This document shows, piece after piece, positions 1 through 7,398 of a stretch of DNA of 9,860 nucleotides. The stretch is from BRH-c54 sp032251145 (GTDB lineage: Bacteria > Bacteroidota > Bacteroidia > Flavobacteriales_E > Vicingaceae), in contig JAVVER010000123.1 of assembly GCA_032251145.1 (NCBI GenBank), forward strand, positions 1 to 9,860. Reading direction: 5' to 3'. Numbering within the stretch: the first letter of the stretch is position 1; every line of letters begins with the position of its first letter. The notes under the pieces were generated by a model, which was given only the letters and a program-made list of their open reading frames with translations, was not told where the DNA came from and searched no databases. The position numbers were made by a program, and so were the translations under genes.

Positions 1-88
1 AATGTTTAAATAACATTTTTATTAACAATTTCTTATCCCGAACTCAGGTTTTAGTAGTTTTTTAAAGAAGACTCCTCAAAAAAATAAA

Positions 89-102
89 ATGACAAAATTC
101 AT
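89..102. promoter_or_regulatory. Crp/Fnr-type operator upstream of ccoI
   Basis: The sequence ATGACAAAATTCAT is an imperfect palindrome of the form TGAC-N4-(G)TCA, with one mismatch in the right arm. It closely resembles the perfect site at 2605-2618 upstream of ccoS, sharing TGACAAAA-TCATG. Its centre lies 45.5 nt before the ccoI start codon and 29.5 nt before a -7-like box. Members of the Crp/Fnr family bind palindromes of this type, and cbb3 genes are classic Fnr/FixK targets. Binding here is inferred from the motif, spacing and gene context. Confidence 0.55.
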
Positions 103-124
103 GGTTTTATAAACTAAAACCACG

Positions 125-132
125 CAATTTTG
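125..132 (+). promoter_or_regulatory. candidate -7 promoter box of ccoI
   Basis: CAATTTTG differs at one position from the Bacteroidota -7 consensus TAnnTTTG. It begins 29.5 nt after the centre of the upstream palindrome, exactly as at the ccoS promoter, and would place the operator near -41 as for a class II activated promoter. The start codon follows within 16 nt, so the leader would be very short. An alternative box is TGCATTTG at 131-138. Confidence 0.35.
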
Positions 133-140
133 CATTTGTA

Positions 141-2552
141 ATGCAAGCAGAAAAAACTCATACAAAGCAAAAAACAACTTGTTACCATTGTGGTGAAGAT
201 TGCTTGGAAGAAACATTGGTTTTCGATAGTAAGTCTTTTTGTTGCCTAGGGTGTAAATCTGTTTATGAAATTCTAAATCAGAATGATTTATGTAATTATT
301 ATGATTTAGAAAAAACACCAGGCATTTCTCCACCAAAAAATGTTTCTAAAAAACACGAGTACCTCGAAAATCAAGAAATAGTAGAAAAATTAATTGATTT
401 TAAAGATGATGAACGTATGTTGGTTACCTTCTATTTACCACAAGTTCATTGTAGCTCTTGCGTTTGGTTGTTAGAGAATTTATACAAACTAAATCCACAT
501 GTATTTTCATCGAGAATTAACTTTCTAAAAAAAGAACTTAAACTGTCTTTCAATTACCATCAACTTTCCTTAAGGCAATTGGTAGAATTACTGGCTTCAA
601 TAGGTTACGAACCCGAAATTAATTTCTCAGATACATCAAAAGATAAAAAGTATAAAATAGACAGGAGTTTAGTCTATAAGCTAGGAATTGCCGGATTTGC
701 TTTTGGTAATATTATGATGTTGAGTCTGCCCGAATATTTTGGCTTAGACGATATAAAAGAACTTTCGTTTGCCAAATTCTTCGGATACATCAATATTTTA
801 CTTTCCTTGCCTGTGTTGGTGTATAGTGCGTCAGATTATTTAAAATCGGCTTGGGTAGCTCTAAAACACAAAACAATTAATATAGATATTCCCATTGTGT
901 TGGGAGTAATAGCATTGTTTTTCAGAAGTGTTTATGAAATTGTTAGCCACCAAGGAGCAGGATATTTAGATTCGTTGGCAGGATTGATTTTCTTTATGTT
1001 GTTGGGAAAGGTTTTTCAGCAAAAAACCTATGCCGTACTTTCTTTTGAGAGAGATTATAAATCGTATTTTCCAATATCATCTACTATTATTAAAAATAAC
1101 GGAGAGGAGGTGAGTATCGCTGTTTCGGAACTTAAAAAAGGCGACATCATCTTAATAAGAAACAATGAGATTATTCCAGTAGATGCACAATTGATAGCAG
1201 GTGAAGCAAAAATTGATAATAGTTTTGTTACAGGAGAATCTTTGCCCGTAGATATTAAAGTGGGGGCAAAAATTTATGCTGGAGGAAAACAAAAAGGAGA
1301 AGCCATACAATTAAAAGTGCTGAAGGAAATTTCTAATTCTTACTTAACACAATTGTGGAATGATGAAGCTTTTACCAAACAAAATCAGGATCAGTTTGCC
1401 GGAATAACCAATGCCATTAGTAAGTATTTTACCTCAATAATTATTGCAATAGCCTTGGGCAGTTTGTTTTATTGGTGGAATATTGATAAAAAAATTGCCA
1501 TACATGCTTTTACATCAGTTTTAATTATTGCTTGTCCTTGTGCGTTGGCTTTGTCCGCACCATTTACTTTTGGAAATGTGCTGATAATTTTTGGAAGAAA
1601 TAAATTTTACCTCAAAAACGCATCTGTTATAGAGCAGTTAGCAAAAATCAGTACGATAGTTTTTGATAAAACAGGAACACTTACACAGGCAGCAAATTCC
1701 TCTATTTCTTATATTGGAGAGGAAATGAATAACGATGAGTTAAATGCTGTAGCTTCGTTGTTAAGACAATCATCACATCCACTTAGTAAATTAGTTTTTG
1801 CAACATTAGAAAATTACCAACTAGTAGAAACAAAAGAGTTTGAAGAAGTGTTGGGTAAAGGAATTGTCGCAACAGTTAATGGAAAAACGGTAAAAATTGG
1901 TTCTGCAAATTTTGTTGAAACTACCAAAGAAGATGCTGCAACAACATCGGTAGTTTATGTAAAAATTGACAATAAACTATTAGGAAGATTTCAGTTAGAA
2001 AATGCCTACAGAAAAAACCTAACAACGGTAATTAATCAATTACAGCAAAACTTTAAACTACATTTAGTATCGGGTGATAATGACAGTGAGCAACAAAGAT
2101 TGTTAGCGTATTTTTCTAAAGAAAATGCTTTTTTATTTAATCAAACTCCCGAGCAAAAACTTAAGTACATAAAAGAACTACAACAGCAAAATGAAAAAGT
2201 AGCCATGATTGGTGATGGATTAAATGATGCCGGAGCTTTAAAACAAAGTAATGTAGGTATTTCTATTTCTGAAGATGTAAATACTTTTTCTCCGGCTTGC
2301 GATGCTATTTTAGATGCTGCCGTTTTTGAAAAATTACCCTTGTTTTTTAAATATGCCAAAACAAGCATTAACATAGTAATTGCAAGTTTTATCGTTTCGT
2401 TTTTATATAATATTGTAGGATTAAGTTTTGCTGTACAAGGATTAATGTCGCCTGTATTGGCAGCTATTTTAATGCCTTTGAGTTCTATTACTGTAGTAGT
2501 TTTTGTAACTGTTGCGACCAATCTTTCTGCCAAGTTGATGAAATTTAATTAA
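141..2552 (+). CDS. ccoI: CcoI-type copper-exporting P1B ATPase
   Basis: An 803-residue heavy-metal P-type ATPase of the CcoI/FixI/CtpA group, which moves copper across the inner membrane for assembly of the CuB site of cbb3 oxidase. The N terminus has a cysteine cluster (C14, C17, C21, C34, C35, C38) typical of the metal-binding domain in these proteins. An HMA-like domain follows with CxxC at C104/C107. The actuator TGES lies at 364-367, the transmembrane metal site CPC at C465-P466-C467, the phosphorylated aspartate D509 in DKTGT, the HP motif at H546-P547, and the hinge GDGLND at 691-696. Transmembrane segments lie around 180-300, 430-480 and 740-795. All catalytic motifs are intact and the length is normal. 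It is the first gene of the locus and has its own Fnr-like site. The start is the first ATG of the open frame, 9 nt after the -7-like box. The function is recognised from motifs and from the adjacent oxidase genes. Confidence 0.95.
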   Translation: MQAEKTHTKQKTTCYHCGEDCLEETLVFDSKSFCCLGCKSVYEILNQNDLCNYYDLEKTPGISPPKNVSKKHEYLENQEIVEKLIDFKDDERMLVTFYLPQVHCSSCVWLLENLYKLNPHVFSSRINFLKKELKLSFNYHQLSLRQLVELLASIGYEPEINFSDTSKDKKYKIDRSLVYKLGIAGFAFGNIMMLSLPEYFGLDDIKELSFAKFFGYINILLSLPVLVYSASDYLKSAWVALKHKTINIDIPIVLGVIALFFRSVYEIVSHQGAGYLDSLAGLIFFMLLGKVFQQKTYAVLSFERDYKSYFPISSTIIKNNGEEVSIAVSELKKGDIILIRNNEIIPVDAQLIAGEAKIDNSFVTGESLPVDIKVGAKIYAGGKQKGEAIQLKVLKEISNSYLTQLWNDEAFTKQNQDQFAGITNAISKYFTSIIIAIALGSLFYWWNIDKKIAIHAFTSVLIIACPCALALSAPFTFGNVLIIFGRNKFYLKNASVIEQLAKISTIVFDKTGTLTQAANSSISYIGEEMNNDELNAVASLLRQSSHPLSKLVFATLENYQLVETKEFEEVLGKGIVATVNGKTVKIGSANFVETTKEDAATTSVVYVKIDNKLLGRFQLENAYRKNLTTVINQLQQNFKLHLVSGDNDSEQQRLLAYFSKENAFLFNQTPEQKLKYIKELQQQNEKVAMIGDGLNDAGALKQSNVGISISEDVNTFSPACDAILDAAVFEKLPLFFKYAKTSINIVIASFIVSFLYNIVGLSFAVQGLMSPVLAAILMPLSSITVVVFVTVATNLSAKLMKFN

Positions 2553-2560
2553 TTAAATTT
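2541..2560. repeat. AT-only perfect palindrome across the ccoI stop codon
   Basis: The 20 nt at 2541-2560 read the same on both strands (AAATTT-AATTAATT-AAATTT) and include the ccoI stop codon at 2550-2552. It could form a weak hairpin at the 3' end of the ccoI transcript, consistent with a separate promoter for ccoS further on. With only A/T pairs and no clear U tract, a terminator role is uncertain. Confidence 0.3.
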
Positions 2561-2604
2561 TAAAAAATTAAAAATCAATCCTTTACCAAAAGACAATTAT
2601 TAAT

Positions 2605-2618
2605 TTGACAAAAGTCAT
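2605..2618. promoter_or_regulatory. Crp/Fnr-type operator upstream of ccoS-ccoNOQP
   Basis: TTGACAAAAGTCAT contains the perfect palindrome TGAC-AAAA-GTCA, matching the TTGAC/T-N4-A/GTCAA pattern of Fnr-like regulators. Its centre (2611.5) is 46.5 nt before the ccoS start and 29.5 nt before a -7-like box, which would place it near -41.5, the usual class II activator position. It shares sequence and spacing with the site at 89-102. The regulator gene is not in the window, so the identity of the binding protein is inferred. Confidence 0.65.
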
Positions 2619-2640
2619 GTTTTTTAATACTTACCTACAC

Positions 2641-2648
2641 TACTTTTA
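2641..2648 (+). promoter_or_regulatory. candidate -7 promoter box of the ccoS-ccoNO operon
   Basis: TACTTTTA matches TAnnTTTG except at the last base. The distance to the upstream palindrome equals that found at ccoI, and the distance to the start codon (17 nt) is one base longer. The predicted leader is only a few nucleotides. No clear -33 element is seen, as would be expected of an activator-dependent promoter. Confidence 0.4.
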
Positions 2649-2657
2649 CCGAAAATT

Positions 2658-2831
2658 ATGAGCGTACTATTTATATTAATCATTGTTAGTTTAGCAGTAG
2701 CTATTAGTTTTCTAGTGGCTTTTGTGTGGTCTGTAAAAGACGGGCAATACGAGGATGATTATACCCCATCAATGAGAATTCTCTTTGATGATGAGATAAA
2801 AGAAATAAAAAATCAATCAAAACAAACTTAA
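2658..2831 (+). CDS. ccoS: CcoS cbb3 oxidase assembly protein
   Basis: A 57-residue membrane protein starting MSVLFILIIVSLAVA. One transmembrane helix (about 3-25) is followed by the family signature W-x-V-K-x-G-Q-Y-[ED]-D (residues 24-34) and R-I-L-F-D-D (40-45), then a short charged tail. CcoS is a small assembly factor needed for fitting cofactors (heme b and copper) into cbb3 oxidase. The stop codon TAA is followed 6 nt later by the ccoNO start, so the two are almost certainly co-transcribed. The start codon is the first ATG after the promoter-like elements and gives the usual CcoS length. The gene is short enough to be missed by a length-filtered gene caller, but the motif match is clear. 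Confidence 0.93.
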   Translation: MSVLFILIIVSLAVAISFLVAFVWSVKDGQYEDDYTPSMRILFDDEIKEIKNQSKQT

Positions 2832-2837
2832 TAAATT

Positions 2838-4964
2838 ATGACACAGCAAACAGAAAAGTTTTTTTATGACAACAAGATCGTAAAACTATTTGCATACGCA
2901 ACCATTTTTTGGGGCGTTGTAGGAATGTTGGTTGGATTGCTTGTAGCACTTCAAATGTACCTTCCGGCATTAAATTTTAATTATGAGTTTACCACTTTTG
3001 GTAGAACCAGACCTTTGCATACCAATGCAGTAATTTTTGCATTTGTGGGTAATGGAATTTTTACCGGAGTGTATTATTCTTTACAAAGGTTGCTAAAAAC
3101 CAGAATGTGGAGTGATACATTAAGTTTAATCAATTTCTGGGGATGGCAGTTAATTATTGTCTCCGCAGCCATCACCTTATTAGCAGGTTTTACAAGTGGA
3201 AAGGAATATGCAGAATTAGAGTGGCCAATTGATATAGCTATTACTTTAATTTGGGTAGTTTTTGGTTGGAACATGTTTGCTACCATATTAAAAAGAAGAG
3301 AAAGACACTTGTATGTTGCTATTTGGTTCTATATAGCCACTTTTGTAACTGTTGCAGTTTTACACTTGGTAAATTCTTTTGCTATACCTGTAAGTTTTAT
3401 GAAAAGTTATTCATGGTACGCAGGTGTTCAAGATGCCTTAGTACAATGGTGGTACGGACATAATGCTGTTGCTTTCTTTTTAACAACGCCTTATTTAGGA
3501 TTAATGTATTACTTTCTACCAAAAGCAGCACAACGACCAGTTTATTCTTACAAACTATCTATTATTCACTTTTGGGCGTTAATCTTCTTATACATTTGGG
3601 CTGGACCTCACCATTTACTTTATACTTCTTTACCAGAGTGGGCTCAAACGTTAGGTGTGGTATTCTCAGTAATGCTTATCGCTCCATCTTGGGGAGGTAT
3701 GATTAATGGATTATTAACACTTCGAGGTGCTTGGGATAAAGTTAGAGATAGTGCGGTGCTTAAATTCTTTGTAGTAGCCATTACTGCTTATGGTATGGCA
3801 ACTTTTGAAGGACCAATGTTATCATTAAAAAGTGTAAATGCAATTAGCCATTATACAGATTGGACGGTTGGACACGTACATATAGGAGCGTTGGGTTGGA
3901 ATGGATTCTTAACTTTTGGTATGTTGTATTGGCTTATCCCTAGAATGTTTAATACGAAACTATATTCCGAAAAATTAGCTGGAGTACACTTTTGGATAGG
4001 TACTATAGGGATATTAGTTTATGCTGTGCCATTGTACTTTGCAGGATTTACTCAATATTTAATGTGGCAAGAATTTACTGCTGATGGATATTTAAAATAC
4101 CCTAACTTCTTAGAAACAGTTATTGAACTTGTTCCTATGTATATGACAAGAAGTATTGGAGGAACATTGTATTTGGTTGGGGCGTTATTAATGGTTTATA
4201 ACATCATTAAAACAGTAAAACAAGGTCAGTTTGTAAATAATGAAGCTGCCGAAGCTCCTGCTTTAGAACCTGTTTATACTCCTCATAAAGGAGAACACTG
4301 GCACAGAGTTATTGAAAGAAAACCTGTTAAGTTATTAATCTTCTCATTAATTGTAATATTAATTGGTGGAGCGGTAGAAATGGTGCCAACCTTCTTAGTA
4401 AAATCTAATGTACCAACTATTGAAGCAGTAAAACCATATACACCTCTTGAATTACAAGGTAGAGATATTTATGTAAAAGAAGGTTGTTACAATTGTCACT
4501 CACAAATGATTAGACCATTTAGACATGAGGTGGAAAGATATGGCGATTATTCAAAATCTGGTGAGTTTGTTTATGACCATCCTTTCCAATGGGGGTCTAA
4601 AAGAACGGGACCAGATTTGGCAAGAGAAGGTTCTAAAAAGTTGAGAAAATCTCATTCTTGGCATTATAACCACATGGAAGACCCAACCAGTATGTCGCCT
4701 AAATCTATTATGCCTGCTTACCCTTGGTTGTTAGAGAAAGACATAGACATAGAAAGTACACCTGCAAAAATTAGAGCAATGCAAACGCTAGGTGTTCCTT
4801 ATGCAGAAGGTTATGACCAACAAGCTAATGATGACTTGAGAAAACAAGCCAATGAAATAGCAGAGCAACTAAAAACTGAGGGAATTGAAAAAGCAGATGC
4901 TAATAAAGAAATTATTGCACTTATTGCTTACTTACAAAGGTTAGGAGCTGACGTAGAAAAATAA
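2838..4964 (+). CDS. ccoNO: cbb3 cytochrome c oxidase, fused CcoN-CcoO subunits
   Basis: A 708-residue fusion of the catalytic heme-copper subunit (CcoN, about 1-470) with the membrane-anchored monoheme cytochrome c subunit (CcoO, about 495-708). It reduces O2 to water at low oxygen tension and conserves energy by proton pumping. CcoN ligands can be read directly: H61 (low-spin heme b, in RPLHTN), H208 (CuB, in WWYGH), Y252 with H258/H259 in YIWAGPHH (the active-site tyrosine expected to cross-link to H208, and the CuB histidines), and H346/H348 in GHVHIGALGWNG (heme b3 and heme b). After a hydrophilic linker (about 460-495), one helix (498-519) anchors CcoO. Its heme c motif is CYNCH (550-554), the block SQMIRPFR-EVERYG follows, and the likely axial methionine is M625 in SIMPAYPW. 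No frameshift or separate ccoO start is evident, so the fusion appears real. Fused CcoNO is known in Bacteroidota. Confidence 0.97.
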   Translation: MTQQTEKFFYDNKIVKLFAYATIFWGVVGMLVGLLVALQMYLPALNFNYEFTTFGRTRPLHTNAVIFAFVGNGIFTGVYYSLQRLLKTRMWSDTLSLINFWGWQLIIVSAAITLLAGFTSGKEYAELEWPIDIAITLIWVVFGWNMFATILKRRERHLYVAIWFYIATFVTVAVLHLVNSFAIPVSFMKSYSWYAGVQDALVQWWYGHNAVAFFLTTPYLGLMYYFLPKAAQRPVYSYKLSIIHFWALIFLYIWAGPHHLLYTSLPEWAQTLGVVFSVMLIAPSWGGMINGLLTLRGAWDKVRDSAVLKFFVVAITAYGMATFEGPMLSLKSVNAISHYTDWTVGHVHIGALGWNGFLTFGMLYWLIPRMFNTKLYSEKLAGVHFWIGTIGILVYAVPLYFAGFTQYLMWQEFTADGYLKYPNFLETVIELVPMYMTRSIGGTLYLVGALLMVYNIIKTVKQGQFVNNEAAEAPALEPVYTPHKGEHWHRVIERKPVKLLIFSLIVILIGGAVEMVPTFLVKSNVPTIEAVKPYTPLELQGRDIYVKEGCYNCHSQMIRPFRHEVERYGDYSKSGEFVYDHPFQWGSKRTGPDLAREGSKKLRKSHSWHYNHMEDPTSMSPKSIMPAYPWLLEKDIDIESTPAKIRAMQTLGVPYAEGYDQQANDDLRKQANEIAEQLKTEGIEKADANKEIIALIAYLQRLGADVEK

Positions 4965-4981
4965 TTTAAAAAGATAGATTT

Positions 4982-5188
4982 ATGCTAAAGTTTATAAAAC
5001 ATAATATGGAAACAATTGGAGGAATAGAAATCTTTCCAATTATTTCACTGGTTATCTTTTTCCTCTTTTTTATCGGATTGTTAATTTGGGTAATAACTAC
5101 AAAAAAACAATATGTAGATTATATGGAAAAGTTACCCCTAGAAGATGGTAATGAAATAACAATGTGTAAAACTAGCTCATATAGATAA
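4982..5188 (+). CDS. ccoQ: CcoQ small subunit of cbb3 oxidase
   Basis: A 68-residue single-span membrane protein. The N-terminal amphipathic stretch METIGGIEIFP leads into a hydrophobic helix (about 18-38) followed by TKKQYVDYMEKLPLEDG, the usual layout of flavobacterial CcoQ/FixQ. CcoQ is a non-catalytic subunit that stabilises the complex and its interaction with CcoP. It begins 17 nt after the ccoNO stop. A second in-frame ATG at 5006 (M9) would still leave a complete protein. The last residues (EITMCKTSSYR, with a cysteine) look unlike the acidic tails I would expect and run into a repeat-rich gap, so the 3' end may have been altered. Identification rests on position and topology, because the family has little sequence signature. 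Confidence 0.8.
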   Translation: MLKFIKHNMETIGGIEIFPIISLVIFFLFFIGLLIWVITTKKQYVDYMEKLPLEDGNEITMCKTSSYR

Positions 5189-5203
5189 AGAATTAAATAA
5201 CTC

Positions 5204-5247
5204 TTTTTCAGGTTGTAGTAAGGTAGTTTGAAGGGGAGTCTGAAAAA
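5204..5247. repeat. inverted repeat TTTTTCAG/CTGAAAAA behind ccoQ
   Basis: The arms TTTTTCAG (5204-5211) and CTGAAAAA (5240-5247) are perfectly complementary over 8 bp around a 28-nt loop. It lies in the 166-nt gap between ccoQ and ccoP, which contains no plausible gene. Possible roles are a transcript-processing structure or the remains of a small inserted element. Confidence 0.4.
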
Positions 5248-5265
5248 CAGAATAAGCAATAACAA

Positions 5266-5282
5266 AAGCTCCGAAGGAGCTT
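5266..5282. repeat. hairpin AAGCTCC-GAA-GGAGCTT in the ccoQ-ccoP gap
   Basis: A perfect 7-bp stem with a 3-nt loop, the most stable structure in the gap. The right arm contains AAGGAG but no start codon follows at a useful distance, so it is not a ribosome binding site. It is not followed by a run of T on the + strand, which argues against a simple terminator. It could act as an RNA stability or attenuation element between ccoNOQ and ccoP. Confidence 0.5.
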
Positions 5283-5293
5283 AATTTAAAAGA

Positions 5294-5313
5294 GTTGAGT
5301 GTGTAAGCTCAAC
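5294..5313. repeat. inverted repeat GTTGAG/CTCAAC before ccoP
   Basis: The 6-bp arms at 5294-5299 and 5308-5313 are perfectly complementary around an 8-nt loop. It is the third inverted repeat in the ccoQ-ccoP gap and lies 41 nt before the ccoP start. Function is unknown. Confidence 0.35.
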
Positions 5314-5354
5314 GAAAAATAAAAATGAATCTTATAACTTATAACTAAGGAATC

Positions 5355-5948
5355 ATGGAAAATAAAATCGAAAAATCAGAAATAATTGAAGGTTTGGATA
5401 GTAATGTTACAGACCATGAATACGATGGAATTGTTGAATTAGATAATGCACTTCCGCCATGGTGGTTGTATATGTTCTATGGAACAATAATTTTCTCAAT
5501 AATATATGTTATTATGTTTTTTGGAATGGGAAAATTTAAGCAGCAAGATGAACTTAAAGCAGAATATGCTGAGGCTGCAGAAAAAATTGAAGCATACCAA
5601 AAAGAGCATGGAGCTGCAGTAGATGAAAATAGCGTAGTATTAGTTACAGATGCTGATAAATTAGCAGAAGGTAAAGCAATTTACGAAAAAAACTGTGTTG
5701 CTTGCCATGCTGTAAACGGTGGTGGAGGTGTAGGTCCAAATTTAACCGATGATTACTGGATACACGGAAATAGCATTAATGAAGTTTTTAAAGTGGTTAA
5801 ATACGGTGTTCCTGAAAAAGGTATGATTCCTTGGGAAGCACAATTAAACCCTGAGCAAATGCAAAATGTTTCTAGCTATATTTTAAATGAATTTACAGGT
5901 AAAGATGTAGAAGGAGGAAAAGAACCTCAGGGTGAAAAAGTGAATTAA
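5355..5948 (+). CDS. ccoP: CcoP-like monoheme cytochrome c subunit of cbb3 oxidase
   Basis: A 197-residue membrane-anchored cytochrome c that passes electrons toward CcoO and the CcoN active site. An acidic N terminus with the CcoP-like motif DHEYDGIVELDNALPPWW leads into one transmembrane helix (about 36-58). A charged, probably coiled helical segment follows (about 60-88), then one cytochrome c domain with heme motif CVACH (114-118), GPNLTDDYW, and likely axial methionine M157 in KGMIPW. Proteobacterial CcoP is about 300 residues with two CxxCH motifs; here there is only one and no trace of a second. The reading frame is intact and the C-terminal tail is short and polar, so this looks like a genuine short form rather than a truncated copy. 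It begins after the repeat-rich gap behind ccoQ and is followed by ccoG after 19 nt. Confidence 0.9.
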   Translation: MENKIEKSEIIEGLDSNVTDHEYDGIVELDNALPPWWLYMFYGTIIFSIIYVIMFFGMGKFKQQDELKAEYAEAAEKIEAYQKEHGAAVDENSVVLVTDADKLAEGKAIYEKNCVACHAVNGGGGVGPNLTDDYWIHGNSINEVFKVVKYGVPEKGMIPWEAQLNPEQMQNVSSYILNEFTGKDVEGGKEPQGEKVN

Positions 5949-5967
5949 TACCAATAAATTTAAGAAA

Positions 5968-7398
5968 ATGGAAGCAAATACATCAAACGATAATGCTTCA
6001 TTCAGAAACAGAATTACAACGGTTGATGATGAGGGGAAAAGAAAATGGTTATATCCAAAAAAGCCTAAAGGTAAGTTTACTAACTACAGAACTTATTTGA
6101 GTTACCTGTTGTTAATTATTCTTTTTGCCAATCCGTGGATTAAAATTGGTGGTGAGCCGCTTTTAATGTTCAATATTGTTGAGCGGAAATTTGTGTTGTT
6201 TGGTCAGGTTTTTTGGCCGCAAGATTTCTTTCTTTTTGCCTTGATAATGATAACCATGGTTATTTTTATCGTGCTGTTTACTGCTGTTTATGGTAGGGTT
6301 TTTTGTGGGTGGATTTGTCCACAAACCATTTTTATGGAAATGGTTTTCAGAAAAATTGAGTACTGGATAGATGGCGATTACAAACAACAAATTCAACTAA
6401 AAAAACAAGCTTGGAACACTCAAAAAATAGTTAAAAGAGTGTTTAAGTATGGGTTATTTTATCTCATCTCAGTAATTATAGCTCATACGTTTTTGGCGTA
6501 TATCATTGGTTCAGATGAGTTAGTAAGAATTCAAACATCTCCTATTCAAGAACATCTTGTAGGTTTTATTTCTATATTAATTTTCAGCTGGGTATTCTTC
6601 TTTGTATTTGCATGGTTTAGAGAGCAAGTTTGTTTAATTGTTTGTCCTTACGGCAGATTGCAAGGCGTAATGCTAGATAGAAATTCGTTGGTAGTAGCAT
6701 ACGATTATATTCGTGGAGAAAAAAGAGGTAAATTCAAGAAAAACGAAGACAGAAAATCAGAAAACAAAGGAGATTGTATAGATTGTCATCAATGTGTAGA
6801 TGTTTGCCCGACAGGTATAGACATTAGAAATGGTACGCAGTTAGAATGTATCAACTGCACAGCATGTATAGATGCTTGCGATTATATGATGGAAAATGTT
6901 GGTCTTGAAAAAGGCTTAATTAGAGTTGATTCCGAAAATGCGATTGCAGAAAATAAAAGACAATTTTTTACTACAAGAGCTAAGGCATATACAGCAGTTT
7001 TGCTTATTCTTATTGGATTTGTAATTTATCTATTTACGCTAAGAGGAAGTATGGAAGCTAGTATTTTAAGAACTCCGGGAATGTTGTATCAAGAGCAAGA
7101 GAATGGCTTTATTAGCAACTTATACAATGTTAAAGTGGTAAATAAATCTAATAAAGATTTAAAACTTACCTTTGAGCTTGAAAACATGGATGGCGAGGTG
7201 AAAATGGTTGGAATGGATACGTTAAGACTTGAAAAAGGAAAAAGCAACCAACAAGCCTTTTTTGTAAATATCTCAAAAGAGAACTTGAAAGAAAAATCTA
7301 CCCCTATTAAAATAGGTATTTACAACAATGGCGAGCTTATCCATGAAAATGAAACTACTTTTTTAGGACCTACTAATACTACTAACACTACGAAATAA
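5968..7398 (+). CDS. ccoG: CcoG (FixG/RdxA-like) iron-sulfur cbb3 assembly protein
   Basis: A 476-residue membrane Fe-S protein. Transmembrane helices lie near 41-57, 85-107, 160-180, 198-218 and 339-357. Conserved cysteine pairs sit at C113/C117 (FCGWICPQ) and C222/C226 (VCLIVCPYG). Two ferredoxin-like [4Fe-4S] motifs follow: C270, C273, C276, C280 and C294, C297, C300, C304. The C terminus (about 370-470) matches the Ig-like FixG C-terminal domain. CcoG has been described as a cupric reductase that supplies Cu(I) for cbb3 assembly, which fits the nearby copper ATPase. The last codon overlaps the ccoH start by one base (TAATG), indicating translational coupling. The tail ends in a small repeat (PTNTTNTTK), probably a linker of no importance. 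Confidence 0.95.
   Translation: MEANTSNDNASFRNRITTVDDEGKRKWLYPKKPKGKFTNYRTYLSYLLLIILFANPWIKIGGEPLLMFNIVERKFVLFGQVFWPQDFFLFALIMITMVIFIVLFTAVYGRVFCGWICPQTIFMEMVFRKIEYWIDGDYKQQIQLKKQAWNTQKIVKRVFKYGLFYLISVIIAHTFLAYIIGSDELVRIQTSPIQEHLVGFISILIFSWVFFFVFAWFREQVCLIVCPYGRLQGVMLDRNSLVVAYDYIRGEKRGKFKKNEDRKSENKGDCIDCHQCVDVCPTGIDIRNGTQLECINCTACIDACDYMMENVGLEKGLIRVDSENAIAENKRQFFTTRAKAYTAVLLILIGFVIYLFTLRGSMEASILRTPGMLYQEQENGFISNLYNVKVVNKSNKDLKLTFELENMDGEVKMVGMDTLRLEKGKSNQQAFFVNISKENLKEKSTPIKIGIYNNGELIHENETTFLGPTNTTNTTK

Noticed and set aside
43..54. CAGGTTTTAGTA resembling CAGGTTGTAGTA at 5209-5220, as a possible dispersed repeat
   Set aside because: Identity is 11 of 12 bases but disappears outside this short block, which is expected by chance in a window of this size.
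76..336. 86-residue open frame on the - strand at the left end
   Set aside because: It overlaps the ccoI start and its metal-binding cysteines and has no recognisable protein character.
2141..2533. 130-residue open frame on the - strand
   Set aside because: It lies wholly inside the conserved C-terminal part of ccoI, in a region where the + strand encodes GDGLND and membrane helices; it is a shadow frame.
3074..3463. Two 70-residue frames inside ccoNO (one on each strand)
   Set aside because: They lie within the conserved CcoN coding sequence and have no support of their own.
5325..5348. Seven-codon open frame before ccoP, as a leader peptide
   Set aside because: It has no ribosome binding site or regulatory codon pattern and consists mainly of a CTTATAA tandem duplication.
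6163..6396. 77-residue - strand frame inside ccoG
   Set aside because: Shadow of the membrane-helix region of ccoG.
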